A stretch of DNA of 64,000 nucleotides. It comes from an uncultured Flavobacteriales bacterium (GTDB taxonomy: Bacteria; Bacteroidota; Bacteroidia; Flavobacteriales_G; Salibacteraceae). This document shows positions 32,790 to 41,863 of the stretch, piece by piece. Under the pieces are notes generated by a model, which was not told where the DNA came from, did no database searches, and saw nothing but the letters and a program-made list of their open reading frames with translations. The translations under genes were made by a program, and so were the position numbers. The stretch lies in contig CAJXZP010000007.1 of the NCBI GenBank assembly GCA_913062955.1, forward strand, positions 29,609 through 93,608, written 5' to 3'. How positions within the stretch are numbered: position 1 is the stretch's first letter; each line of letters opens with the position of its first letter.

Positions 32790-34622
32790 ATGAAGGAAAC
32801 CGAATTTATTAACCAAAACAAAGACAAATGGACGAATGGGGAACACCTTATTCAAAAAGGTGATTCTAATCCTGAAGTCTTGTCCAAAACATTTGTTGAG
32901 GTTTCTGAAGATCTTTCTTTTAGTCGTACGTTCTATCCGCATAGGGGCATTAAAATTTATTTAAACCGGTTTGTTCAGGCCCTTTATTTTAAAATTGACA
33001 AGCGAAAAATTTCCAGTTCTGACATCCAACATTTTTGGACCGATCAAGTTCCATTTGCCATGTACGAATCTAGAAAAGACATGCGTTTGGCCTTGTTTAT
33101 TTTCTTGACTGGGTTAATCATCGGAGTTACATCGAATATATATGACCCGGATTTTTCAAGGATAATACTGGGAGATCGCTATGTAGATCAAACACTTGAG
33201 AACATAGCCAAAGGAGATCCCGTAGCCATTTATGCCAGCTCGGATGCTTTTGACATGTTTTTTCGAATCACCGTTAACAACCTCCTAGTGGCTTACAAAA
33301 CCTTTGTAATGGGTATCGCTTTTGCGGTAGGTTCCGGATTTATTCTTTTTTATAATGCGGTAATGGTAGGCTCGTTTCAAACCTTCTTTTTTCAACATGA
33401 TGTTGGAATTCAAAGTATGTTAGGGATTTGGCTCCACGGAACCCTGGAGATATCCGCAATTATCCTTGCGGGTGGAGCGGGCTTAACTTTGGGAAGAGGT
33501 CTTCTTTTCCCAGGTACTTTCACGCGGTTTGAAGCGTTCCAATTGTCGGCTCAACGAGGAGTAAAAGTCATGTTAGGAATTACGCCTATTTTTATTCTAG
33601 CCGGATTTATTGAAAGTTTCGCCACCAGATTCACCGATGCTCCCTCCATTCTGAGATTAGTCATTATACTATCTTCTCTATTGCTCATTCTTGGATATTA
33701 TGTCTGGATTCCATTTCAAAAAGGAAGAAGAGGATTTCCTAAAAGCTTTTACCGGTTTACCATACCTCCTACTGACACCACTAAAATTGAATTGAACAAA
33801 GTAAAAAGTGGAACGGAACTCATGGAGTCTAGTATCAAACTCATAGTAAACATGGGAATACGGCCAATAATGACGACAATTTTGGCAGCCGTCCTATTCA
33901 CTACTTTCTTTTTGTATAGAAACTGGGATGAGGATATGTTAAGTATTATTGCGATAGACAGTGTCCTTAGTAATGTGTATCGTTACTTTACCTATTATGA
34001 GTTTTCCTTAAGTTTCTTACTTAATTGGGTGCTTTTTACGGCCACTTTTGGTATGGTATTATGGCAAGCAAAAAAAGTACTGCTCCCCCGAAAAAAATTC
34101 CTATTCAAGCAATGGGGAAAATTAGCCTTAGGAACATTTTTATGGACTTGGTTATTTATGATACCCGAACAACATTCCTGGTACATCCTATTCTTTGCCA
34201 CTCCATTTTTATTTATGATGATCATTGGCTCCTTTAACTTGAGCAAACACCCCCTAACATGGCGTCAAATTGCGGCTGTTTCTCTTACCCAATATTATAA
34301 AAGTTTAGCTTACTATTTCCAGTTAATTCTCTTTGCCCTCATTGGAATGGCTCTGGTCTATTCTCCGTTTTTATACCTGTATCTCCAAGTAATAGAAATG
34401 AATATTGAAATGGAAGGAAATACAATGGTATTAATGGTAACGGCTCTAATTACATTTATCCTTTCCTTTATTTTCTTCTTTCTTTTTCAGGTCATTTTCT
34501 CGGGTTTACTTATTGGATTCTATTCCAATATGGAAGCTAAATATGCATGGGATTTACGAGATAAAATTGGGAAAATAACTACTAAAAAATTCGCTTATGG
34601 CTTGGAACGTGAAGTGGATTAA
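32790..34622 (+). CDS. Stage II sporulation protein M (SpoIIM/DUF95) family membrane protein
   Basis: 610 residues. The N-terminal third matches SpoIIM-like proteins: FVEVSEDLSFSRTFYPHRG near residue 30, then the membrane region with NNLLVAYKTFVMGIAFAVGS and GIWLHGTLEISAIILAGGAG near residues 170-230. A further set of membrane helices fills the C-terminal 300 residues, making it a fusion about twice the length of the basic DUF95 unit. The organism is not a spore former by any sign here, so the sporulation name is historical. First gene of a five-gene operon; it overlaps the next gene by 26 bases. Confidence 0.83.
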   Translation: MKETEFINQNKDKWTNGEHLIQKGDSNPEVLSKTFVEVSEDLSFSRTFYPHRGIKIYLNRFVQALYFKIDKRKISSSDIQHFWTDQVPFAMYESRKDMRLALFIFLTGLIIGVTSNIYDPDFSRIILGDRYVDQTLENIAKGDPVAIYASSDAFDMFFRITVNNLLVAYKTFVMGIAFAVGSGFILFYNAVMVGSFQTFFFQHDVGIQSMLGIWLHGTLEISAIILAGGAGLTLGRGLLFPGTFTRFEAFQLSAQRGVKVMLGITPIFILAGFIESFATRFTDAPSILRLVIILSSLLLILGYYVWIPFQKGRRGFPKSFYRFTIPPTDTTKIELNKVKSGTELMESSIKLIVNMGIRPIMTTILAAVLFTTFFLYRNWDEDMLSIIAIDSVLSNVYRYFTYYEFSLSFLLNWVLFTATFGMVLWQAKKVLLPRKKFLFKQWGKLALGTFLWTWLFMIPEQHSWYILFFATPFLFMMIIGSFNLSKHPLTWRQIAAVSLTQYYKSLAYYFQLILFALIGMALVYSPFLYLYLQVIEMNIEMEGNTMVLMVTALITFILSFIFFFLFQVIFSGLLIGFYSNMEAKYAWDLRDKIGKITTKKFAYGLEREVD

Positions 34623-35268
34623 AAGGGTTTTTCTATTTATTGCCATTTTCCCTTTGATTGGTATTGCTCAAGAAATTAAGTCGACCAATTCGCAACACGT
34701 GGATTCCATCTGGTGGGAAAATCAAAAAAAGGGAGTTCACTATTTCAGTGAAAAACCGATAAGAAAGGATATTACTAGGCCCAAAACCACCTATGATTGG
34801 GGGGATATCACCTTTTTAAAATACACCCTATTATTCCTAATCGTACTCACTTTAATATACATTCTTTACCGGTTGTATGGGCAATCTGTATTTGAATTTT
34901 CTTCTAAACCCAACCCAAAAAAGCTACTTCCATTACAGGAAGAAAATTTAGATGAACGCTTTTTAGAACTCGATTTAAATCGTCTTTTAAAACTTGCATT
35001 AAGTCAAGGGGATTTGAAAATGGCCATTCGAATTCATTTCCTTCAAGTACTTAAAACCCTTGTAGACCAAGAGAGAATAAATTGGCATTCCGATTTAACT
35101 AACCGCCAAATTTCATATCAACTAGCACCCCAAACCAGAAAACCTTTCACCGATCTCGTTTCCATATACGAGATGGCCTGGTATAGTAATGCCAAAGTAG
35201 ATCACGTGTTTTACCAACGGGTAAAACCAAAATTTGACCAGTACAAAAAAGAACTGATCCATGAATAG
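34597..35268 (+). CDS. DUF4129 domain protein with signal peptide
   Basis: 223 residues. A signal segment (KRVFLFIAIFPLIGIAQ) is followed by a short exported region, one membrane helix (FLKYTLLFLIVLTLIYILY, residues about 70-90), and a cytosolic C-terminal DUF4129-type domain: ELDLNRLLKLALSQGDLKMA, IRIHFLQVLKTL, then IYEMAWYSNAKVD. DUF4129 is typically adjacent to MoxR/DUF58 genes, as here. The start overlaps the SpoIIM-like gene and the stop overlaps the next gene, so the operon is tightly coupled. Function unknown. Confidence 0.75.
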   Translation: MAWNVKWIKRVFLFIAIFPLIGIAQEIKSTNSQHVDSIWWENQKKGVHYFSEKPIRKDITRPKTTYDWGDITFLKYTLLFLIVLTLIYILYRLYGQSVFEFSSKPNPKKLLPLQEENLDERFLELDLNRLLKLALSQGDLKMAIRIHFLQVLKTLVDQERINWHSDLTNRQISYQLAPQTRKPFTDLVSIYEMAWYSNAKVDHVFYQRVKPKFDQYKKELIHE

Positions 35269-36598
35269 CAAAACCAAATTGGGAGTTTTTGTGGCAGCGG
35301 GTATTGGACTACTTGTGCTCATTATCGTTATTGTATCCACTATGGGTGTGGATTGGAGCGAGACCTATATTAAAGATAAAGACCATGCCAAAGGCACATA
35401 CTATGTAGCGAAGCTCTTACAACACTACCAACCCCAAAGCGATTTTATTGTATTGGATTCGCCTATCCATGAGAGTTTATCAAATCGAGAAACGCCATCG
35501 AATTACCTATTTATTGGTACAGAAATATACCTACCCGATGACGATTTAGATGCCTTGAATAGGTATGTTCATAGCGGAAATAATGCGTTTCTTTTTTGCG
35601 ATCAAATACCCTACGAATTAATGGAGGTATTGGCAGGTACAGACACCAACTTATATACTTACCTCCCTTTAAGCTACGCCTACTCGAATGGAATTTCCAA
35701 CCGTTTAAGTGATTCAAATTTAAATATTACGGCTGATTCTGCTTTTGAATATGACCAATACGGATTTTCGAATAGGTCTTGGAATTACATTGCTTTTAAA
35801 GACTTAGATTCTATTCATGCAGAAACTTTAGGAACTCTTAAAATCACGCTAAATAAAAGTGACTTTACTATTTACAACTCCTCCGATTCTACGGGTATAG
35901 AAACAAAAAATGACACTCTTTTTGAGGGTGCCAATTACGTGAGAATCCCGTATGGGAAAGGCTATTATTATTTTCATACCAACCCCATTTTATTTTGCAA
36001 CGCCCATCTAACAGAAAGAGCAAACTTGGATTATATAAATGGCGTATTTGCCTATTTAAACACGGGCGATATTCTATGGGAAGAACACAATTGGGTATTC
36101 AGCCGTCCTTATTTAAAAACCTATGTACCACGAACAAATACTTACAGTCCTGATGAAAGTATATTAAAAATGATTTTAGAAAACCAAGAGTTAAAATGGG
36201 GCTGGTACTCCTTATTGATCATGGCAATTATGTTTGTTATATTTAATGGAAAACGAAAACAAGCGACCATTCCATTATTACCAGATGTTTCCAATACGAC
36301 TCTTATTCAGATCAAGAAAGTGGGCCACCTTTATACAGAAAGCGAAGAGTATTTTGAAATCACTCAAGATATGTTTGAGAATTTTTTATGGTTTGTCCAT
36401 TTCAAATTAAACATTGACACCCACCAATCTAGCGAAAGAATTATTCGAGATCTTATTAAACAAACCGACTACGATGCAGATGAAATGAAAAGCATCTTTA
36501 CTCGATACAAAAAAATTGAAAACTGGAAATCAGTTACCCATGGAGTATTTCTACAACTTCACAGGGATATTGAGAAATTTTACTCAAGTCTAAAATAG
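35261..36598 (+). CDS. DUF4350 domain membrane protein
   Basis: 445 residues: one N-terminal membrane helix (LGVFVAAGIGLLVLIIVIVS), an exported domain (residues about 35-300) with DUF4350 features (DHAKGTYYVAKLLQHY, FIGTEIYLPDDDLDALNRYV), a second membrane helix (WGWYSLLIMAIMFVIFNGK) and a cytosolic tail of about 115 helical residues. The exported part resembles glutamine-amidotransferase-like folds used as non-catalytic sensors. It overlaps the DUF4129 gene by 8 bases and is followed 6 bases later by moxR. Function unknown beyond operon membership. Confidence 0.75.
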   Translation: MNSKTKLGVFVAAGIGLLVLIIVIVSTMGVDWSETYIKDKDHAKGTYYVAKLLQHYQPQSDFIVLDSPIHESLSNRETPSNYLFIGTEIYLPDDDLDALNRYVHSGNNAFLFCDQIPYELMEVLAGTDTNLYTYLPLSYAYSNGISNRLSDSNLNITADSAFEYDQYGFSNRSWNYIAFKDLDSIHAETLGTLKITLNKSDFTIYNSSDSTGIETKNDTLFEGANYVRIPYGKGYYYFHTNPILFCNAHLTERANLDYINGVFAYLNTGDILWEEHNWVFSRPYLKTYVPRTNTYSPDESILKMILENQELKWGWYSLLIMAIMFVIFNGKRKQATIPLLPDVSNTTLIQIKKVGHLYTESEEYFEITQDMFENFLWFVHFKLNIDTHQSSERIIRDLIKQTDYDADEMKSIFTRYKKIENWKSVTHGVFLQLHRDIEKFYSSLK

Positions 36599-36604
36599 CG
36601 AATT

Positions 36605-37723
36605 ATGGAAGAGAATAACAACAACGAAATGGTTGAAAACACGATCCACACGAAGTCAAGTACCCCTACAAATACTCAAAAAGGAACAACGGATCCAACA
36701 GCAACCCTAGCGAACAAGTCTACCGAAAATTCCTCCGAGCCTGTCGCACCAAAAACACATACTAATATTCCAAAGTCCGACTTACAAAAACTACAATCGG
36801 ATGCGGAGAAGGTACGGGATGAAGCATCCAAAATGCTGATTGGTCAATCGGAATTAATTGATTTGATGTTAATTTCATTATTCACAGGAGGTCATGTTTT
36901 ATTAGAAGGAGTTCCAGGAATTGCAAAAACTTTAGCCGCCAAATTACTAGCTAAAACCATTGATTCCGATTTTTCAAGAATCCAGTTCACCCCCGATTTG
37001 ATGCCGGCTGACGTTATTGGTTCTGCGGTATTCAATATGAAAACAAGTGAGTTTGATTTTAAAAAAGGTCCAATTTTCTCCAACATTGTGCTGATTGATG
37101 AAATAAATCGATCTCCTGCAAAAACGCAAGCCGCATTGATTGAGGTGATGGAAGAAAAACAAATTACGGTAGATGGAACCAGCTATATCATGGATAAACC
37201 ATTCTTCATTATAGCGACACAGAACCCTATTGAGCAAGAAGGAACGTACCAATTACCAGAAGCCCAATTGGATCGGTTCGCTTTTAGAATTCGAATGGAG
37301 TTACCCGAATTGGAAGAAGAGAAACAAATATTAGAACGATATCAAAGTGATTTCACGCAATCGTTGACCGCCATTAACAAAGTAATAAACCCCTCCGGTA
37401 TTTCTAAAATATTTAAACTCGTTCAACAAGTTTACATCAAAAAGGAAGTACGTGATTACATTGCCGAAATAGTGGTAAGTACTCGAAATAGCTATCAAAT
37501 TTATATGGGTGCCTCGCCAAGGGCTTCTTTATGGTTATTGAAAAGTGCAAAAGCTTTTGCTGCGTTGCAAGGAAGAGATTTTGTAACCCCGGATGATGTG
37601 AAATTTTTAGCTCCTTATGTATTAAACCATCGAGTGGTTTTATCGCATGAAAAAGAATTGGAAGGCGCACCTGCCGAATTAGTCATAAAAGAATTAATTG
37701 AAACCATTGAAGTGCCTCGTTAA
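36605..37723 (+). CDS. MoxR-family AAA+ ATPase
   Basis: 372 residues. The first 60 or so are a low-complexity, threonine/asparagine-rich extension not needed for the fold. The AAA core follows: Walker A in EGVPGIAKTLAAK near residue 103, Walker B in IVLIDEINRSPAKTQ, sensor region IIATQNPIEQEGTYQLPEAQ, and the lid domain with GASPRASLWLLKSAKA. MoxR ATPases act as chaperones for metal insertion or complex assembly, usually with a DUF58 or VWA partner, which is the next gene (1-base overlap). Identification of the family is certain; the client is unknown. Confidence 0.94.
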   Translation: MEENNNNEMVENTIHTKSSTPTNTQKGTTDPTATLANKSTENSSEPVAPKTHTNIPKSDLQKLQSDAEKVRDEASKMLIGQSELIDLMLISLFTGGHVLLEGVPGIAKTLAAKLLAKTIDSDFSRIQFTPDLMPADVIGSAVFNMKTSEFDFKKGPIFSNIVLIDEINRSPAKTQAALIEVMEEKQITVDGTSYIMDKPFFIIATQNPIEQEGTYQLPEAQLDRFAFRIRMELPELEEEKQILERYQSDFTQSLTAINKVINPSGISKIFKLVQQVYIKKEVRDYIAEIVVSTRNSYQIYMGASPRASLWLLKSAKAFAALQGRDFVTPDDVKFLAPYVLNHRVVLSHEKELEGAPAELVIKELIETIEVPR

Positions 37724-39045
37724 TGAAGGGTTTGTATTTAAGTAATCGATTTTATTGGGTCTTTTCAAGCATTATTTCGCTATTTTTTATGGGGTATGGA
37801 ATTCGTCTGTGCTTCGAAATAGCCCTTTTCATACTCACCCTATTAATGGTATTATTTATCATTGACTTGGTATTATTATTTCTACCTAGATTTCAAATAA
37901 AAGCCCAACGTGAGATTCCCGAATTACTAAATTTAGGAGAGGTAAATCCAATAAAGATCAGACTTACCTCCACCTACCCATTCAAATTAATGGTGCAAAT
38001 TATTGATGAGATTCCATTTCAATTTCAAGATAGAAACTTTGAGTTAAGCACTATTTTGGGAGCGCATGAAACAGCCAGTTTTGATTATGAACTGGCCCCT
38101 TTTGAACGAGGAGAATACCATTTTGGCTTCCTCAATTTATTTATTCATAGTCCATTAGAATTGGTAAAGCGAAGAGTTCAAACGGGTGAACCACAAATTG
38201 GAAAAGTATTTCCATCTGTATCTCAAATGAAAAAATATGAGATTTTAGCACTTGCTAGAATTTCTACTTTGGATGGCGTCAAAAAAATTAGACGGATTGG
38301 TCATAACTACGAATTTGACCAAATCAAAAATTACGTTATTGGAGATGATACACGCTCCATCAACTGGAAGGCCACAGGCAAGCGAAACCAACTTATGGTG
38401 AACCAATACCAAGATGAACGATCGCAGGCCATCTATGTCTATATAGATAAAAGTAGAAGCATGGAAATGCGTTTTAATAACATGCGCTATTTAGACTATG
38501 CGGTAAATTCGGCTTTAGTGATGCTTAATATCGCCTTAAAAAAACATGATCGAGCCGGATTGGTTACTTTTTCAAACAAAGTCGGAGCTTCCATAAAAGC
38601 AGATCGTTCAAAAATTCAACTCAAACGGATTCTAGAACAGTTGTACCGAGAAAAACCATCGGATAAAGAAGCCAACTATGACCTCATGATGCGTATTACT
38701 CGCAAAATGTTAAATGGCCGCTCTTTAATTTTACTCTATACCAATTTTGAAAGTATTCATTCTCTAGAACGTCAACTGCCTTATTTAAAGAGATTGAATA
38801 AAATGCATATGATCGTAGTGATCTTTTTTGAAGATCAGGAAATTGAAGATTTCTCACATAGTGAGATCACCGATGAAGTCAGTATTTACCAGCGAATTTT
38901 AGCTGGGAAATACGTTTCTAATAAACGGAAAATGCAAAACATATTAGCGAAGCATCGGATTCAAACTATTTTGACTACCCCTGATAACCTTTCTATAGAT
39001 TCGTTAAATAAGTATTTAGAGTTAAAAGCGAGAGGTCTGATATAG
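37723..39045 (+). CDS. DUF58 domain protein (MoxR partner)
   Basis: 440 residues. Two membrane helices within residues about 10-55, an Ig-like region, then the DUF58 core with its conserved GDDTRSINWKATGKRNQLMV near residue 206, followed by a VWA-like fold starting IYVYIDKSRSMEMR (MIDAS-like D-x-S-x-S as DKSRS). The start overlaps the moxR stop by one base (TAATG). DUF58/MoxR pairs are thought to work on maturation of envelope or metal proteins. The operon ends 10 bases later at a terminator. Confidence 0.92.
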   Translation: MKGLYLSNRFYWVFSSIISLFFMGYGIRLCFEIALFILTLLMVLFIIDLVLLFLPRFQIKAQREIPELLNLGEVNPIKIRLTSTYPFKLMVQIIDEIPFQFQDRNFELSTILGAHETASFDYELAPFERGEYHFGFLNLFIHSPLELVKRRVQTGEPQIGKVFPSVSQMKKYEILALARISTLDGVKKIRRIGHNYEFDQIKNYVIGDDTRSINWKATGKRNQLMVNQYQDERSQAIYVYIDKSRSMEMRFNNMRYLDYAVNSALVMLNIALKKHDRAGLVTFSNKVGASIKADRSKIQLKRILEQLYREKPSDKEANYDLMMRITRKMLNGRSLILLYTNFESIHSLERQLPYLKRLNKMHMIVVIFFEDQEIEDFSHSEITDEVSIYQRILAGKYVSNKRKMQNILAKHRIQTILTTPDNLSIDSLNKYLELKARGLI

Positions 39046-39050
39046 ATCTA

Positions 39051-39079
39051 AAAAAAGCCCTCCAAAGGAGGGCTTTTCT
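39051..39079. terminator. Terminator between the DUF58 gene and efp
   Basis: AGCCCTCC (39056-39063), loop AAA, GGAGGGCT (39067-39074) with flanking A and T runs; serves both converging operons. Confidence 0.93.
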
Positions 39080-39096
39080 ATTCAATTAAGAATTGA

Positions 39097-39669
39097 TTAT
39101 AATTTAACTCGTTCTACGTAAGCACGATTTTTTGTATCAATACGTACGGTATCACCTTCATTGATAAACAATGGCACTCTAATTTCAGCACCCGTTGAGG
39201 TGGTTGCTGGTTTGGTTGAGTTTGTGGCCGTGTTCCCTTTAATGCCCGGTTCAGTATAGGAAATTTCCAAGTTTACAAAAGAAGGTAATTCAGCAGTTAA
39301 TGGACGTTCTTCATCTGCATGAAACACGATTACACAGATATCACCTTCTTTCATTAAATCTGCATTTTCAATTAATTGCTTCATTAAATAAATTTGCTCA
39401 AAATCTTCGGTATTCATGAAGTTAAACCCCTCATCATCCCCGTATAAATATTGGTAATTTCTAGTTTCCACACGAACAACATCAATTTTCGCACTGGAAG
39501 GGAAGGTATTATCTACTACTTTACCCACCGTTAAACTCTTTAATTTAGTACGAATGAAAGCGGGTCCCTTACCTGGCTTTACGTGTAAGAATTCAATAAT
39601 TTTGTATATATCGTTGTTATAAACGATACATAATCCATTCTTTATTTCAGATGTATTTTGTAATGCCAT
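39097..39669 (-). CDS. efp: Translation elongation factor P
   Basis: Ribosome-binding factor that rescues stalling at polyproline stretches. 190 residues in three beta-barrel domains. The tip loop reads HVKPGKGPAFIRTKLK with the modifiable Lys34. It is a lysine-type EF-P; I see no epmA/epmB nearby. Domain III signature GAEIRVPLFINEGDTVRIDT is present. It is the last gene of the lpxD-lpxC/fabZ-lpxA-efp series, 5 bases after lpxA, so its supply is linked to lipid A synthesis. Confidence 0.96.
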   Translation of the reverse strand: MALQNTSEIKNGLCIVYNNDIYKIIEFLHVKPGKGPAFIRTKLKSLTVGKVVDNTFPSSAKIDVVRVETRNYQYLYGDDEGFNFMNTEDFEQIYLMKQLIENADLMKEGDICVIVFHADEERPLTAELPSFVNLEISYTEPGIKGNTATNSTKPATTSTGAEIRVPLFINEGDTVRIDTKNRAYVERVKL

Positions 39670-39674
39670 ATCTC

Positions 39675-40454
39675 TTAGTTTATTGGGCTTTTAATTATTC
39701 CTGCTTTAGAATTACTAATGAATTCTAGAATTTGAGTTTTTATTTTTGAATCTTTCACGGTGAACATCACATCGTCAATCCCTTTGGCGATGGTGGTATT
39801 GTGAATATAAATCTTCTTGTAAATTTCTTCCGCATTCCGAATATCTTCCTCGGACACACCTCTTCGTTTCATACCAATTGAATTTACCCCTATATAGGAT
39901 AAAGGCATTCTAGCTGCCTTCACAAATGGGGGGACGTTTTGACGAATACCCGACATCCCACCTACAAAGGTGTAGGCTCCAATATGCACAAATTGACCAA
40001 TTCCACATTGACCTTCAATAGTGGCATAATCATCAATAGTGACATGCCCAGAAACACCTGCCGAATTCGCTAAAATAACATGATTACCAATGGTACAATC
40101 ATGACCAATATGGGTATAAGCCATTAATAAGGTATGATGACCAATTTCGGTTTTCCAACGATCGGTTGTTCCCCGATTAATGGTCACACACTCACGAATT
40201 ACGCAATGATTTCCAATAATAGCTTTTGTCTTTTCCCCTTTATACTTCAAATCTTGAGGTTCTGCACCAATTACAGCCCCCGGAAAAACATGGCAATGAG
40301 TTCCTATTTCCGAACCATTCATAATGGTTACATTGGATTCAATTTTTGTATTGGCTCCAATTTTCACTTCCGCTTCAATGGAAGTAAACGGACCTACTGA
40401 TACATTTTCCCCCAATTCCGCATTTGGATGTACGTAAGCTAAATTACTGATCAT
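39675..40454 (-). CDS. lpxA: UDP-N-acetylglucosamine acyltransferase
   Basis: First enzyme of lipid A synthesis: moves a hydroxyacyl chain from ACP to UDP-GlcNAc. 259 residues, mostly left-handed beta-helix built from hexapeptide repeats (YVHPNAELGENVSVGPF, VKIGANTKIESNVTI). The catalytic histidine lies in MAYTHIGHDCTIGNHVILAN, and the C-terminal helical domain (GVSEEDIRNAEEIYKKIY) is complete. It is separated from the lpxC-fabZ fusion by 2 bases and from efp by 5. Confidence 0.96.
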   Translation of the reverse strand: MISNLAYVHPNAELGENVSVGPFTSIEAEVKIGANTKIESNVTIMNGSEIGTHCHVFPGAVIGAEPQDLKYKGEKTKAIIGNHCVIRECVTINRGTTDRWKTEIGHHTLLMAYTHIGHDCTIGNHVILANSAGVSGHVTIDDYATIEGQCGIGQFVHIGAYTFVGGMSGIRQNVPPFVKAARMPLSYIGVNSIGMKRRGVSEEDIRNAEEIYKKIYIHNTTIAKGIDDVMFTVKDSKIKTQILEFISNSKAGIIKSPIN

Positions 40455-40456
40455 CT

Positions 40457-41851
40457 TTAGTTTTTATTTTTAGATACTTGGGCTAGTAAATGTCCTTCGG
40501 CTACTACTTGATTTCTAACGTATGCAGTCGCTTTCATATTTGCTAAACCACGTCTAATAGGGGCATTTAATTCTAACCTCAAAACCAATGAATCTCCAGG
40601 CACCACTTTTTTCTTGAATTTAACACCATCAATTTTCAAGAAATAAGTGGAATAATTTTCGGGATCATCCACTGTAGAAAGAACCAAGAATCCACCTGCT
40701 TGTGCTAATGCTTCCACAATCAAAACACCTGGAAAAACAGCTTCATCTGGGAAATGGCCGTTAAAAACTGCTTCGTTTCTCGTAATGTTTTTCAGGCCAA
40801 CTACATGTGTCTCCGATAGCTCTAAGATTTTATCTACCAACAACATAGGGTAACGATGTGGTAATTTATTTTCGATATCTTTAATTTCAAAAAGCGCTTC
40901 TTTATTCAAATCAAAATTGATTTGTTTTTTCTGCTTCGCCATTTGTTTCTTTAACTCTCTTGCAAAATCTTTATTTCCAGTATGCCCCGGACGAGCCGTT
41001 AAAATATGGGCACGAATATGACTTCCTACTAATGCAAAATCACCAATTAAATCTAGTAATTTATGACGAGCTGGTTCGTTCTGATATCTTAACTCTAAAT
41101 TATTTAGAATCCCCATATTGGTGGATTCTAACATAGAAGCAGGCTTGTTAAAAGCTTTCGACAATTTCTGTTTATCTACTTCAGAGATTTCTCTATCTAC
41201 CATTACAATGGCATTATCAGCATCTCCACCTTTAATTAAACCCGCATCCACTAAGGCCACTAATTCACGTAAGAAAACAAAAGTTCTACATGGCGCAATT
41301 TCCTTCTCGAACTCACTAATGTGATTCATGCTGGCATGTTGCGTTCCTAATAAAGGAGAATGATAATCTACCATTACAGTCACACGGTAAAGATCATCTG
41401 GCACGGCCAAATATTCTGCTCCACTAGCTTCACTCTCGAATTTCATTACCTCATTAAGGTAAAAATACTCTCTTTCCGCCTCTTGTTCATCCAAGCCAGA
41501 ATTTAATATTCCTTCGACCCAAAACTTTGAACTTCCATCCAAAATTGGCAATTCAGACCCATGAATTTCGATAATCGCATTATCTACATCCATTCCATAC
41601 AAAGCCGCAAGAATATGCTCGGTGGTATGCACTTCGCTTCCATTTTGCTCTAAGGTAGTACTACGGGTAGTCGTAGTAACATTCGATATATCTGCTTTAA
41701 TAGTTGGTTGTCCTTCTACATCCATTCGTTGAAAAACAAACCATGTATTTTCAGGTGCTGGTTTAACGGTAACTTTAGCCATTTGTCCAGTATGAAGACC
41801 AACTCCCTCAATGGTAAATGGTACTTTTAGCGTTTTTTGATTCACTCTCAT
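40457..41851 (-). CDS. Bifunctional UDP-acyl-GlcNAc deacetylase / beta-hydroxyacyl-ACP dehydratase (LpxC-FabZ fusion)
   Basis: 464 residues joining two enzymes. Residues 1 to about 305 are LpxC, the zinc deacetylase of lipid A synthesis: the ligands are in TTEHILAALYG and HKLLDLIGDFALVG, and ILTARPGHTGNKDFAREL closes the active site. Residues about 315-464 are FabZ, the dehydratase of fatty-acid elongation, with LPHRYPMLLVDKIL and GHFPDEAVFPGVLIVEALAQ carrying its His and Glu. This fusion is known in Bacteroidota; it ties the choice between fatty-acid growth and lipid A commitment into one polypeptide. Both halves look active. Confidence 0.96.
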   Translation of the reverse strand: MRVNQKTLKVPFTIEGVGLHTGQMAKVTVKPAPENTWFVFQRMDVEGQPTIKADISNVTTTTRSTTLEQNGSEVHTTEHILAALYGMDVDNAIIEIHGSELPILDGSSKFWVEGILNSGLDEQEAEREYFYLNEVMKFESEASGAEYLAVPDDLYRVTVMVDYHSPLLGTQHASMNHISEFEKEIAPCRTFVFLRELVALVDAGLIKGGDADNAIVMVDREISEVDKQKLSKAFNKPASMLESTNMGILNNLELRYQNEPARHKLLDLIGDFALVGSHIRAHILTARPGHTGNKDFARELKKQMAKQKKQINFDLNKEALFEIKDIENKLPHRYPMLLVDKILELSETHVVGLKNITRNEAVFNGHFPDEAVFPGVLIVEALAQAGGFLVLSTVDDPENYSTYFLKIDGVKFKKKVVPGDSLVLRLELNAPIRRGLANMKATAYVRNQVVAEGHLLAQVSKNKN

Positions 41852-41863
41852 TATAAATCTCTC

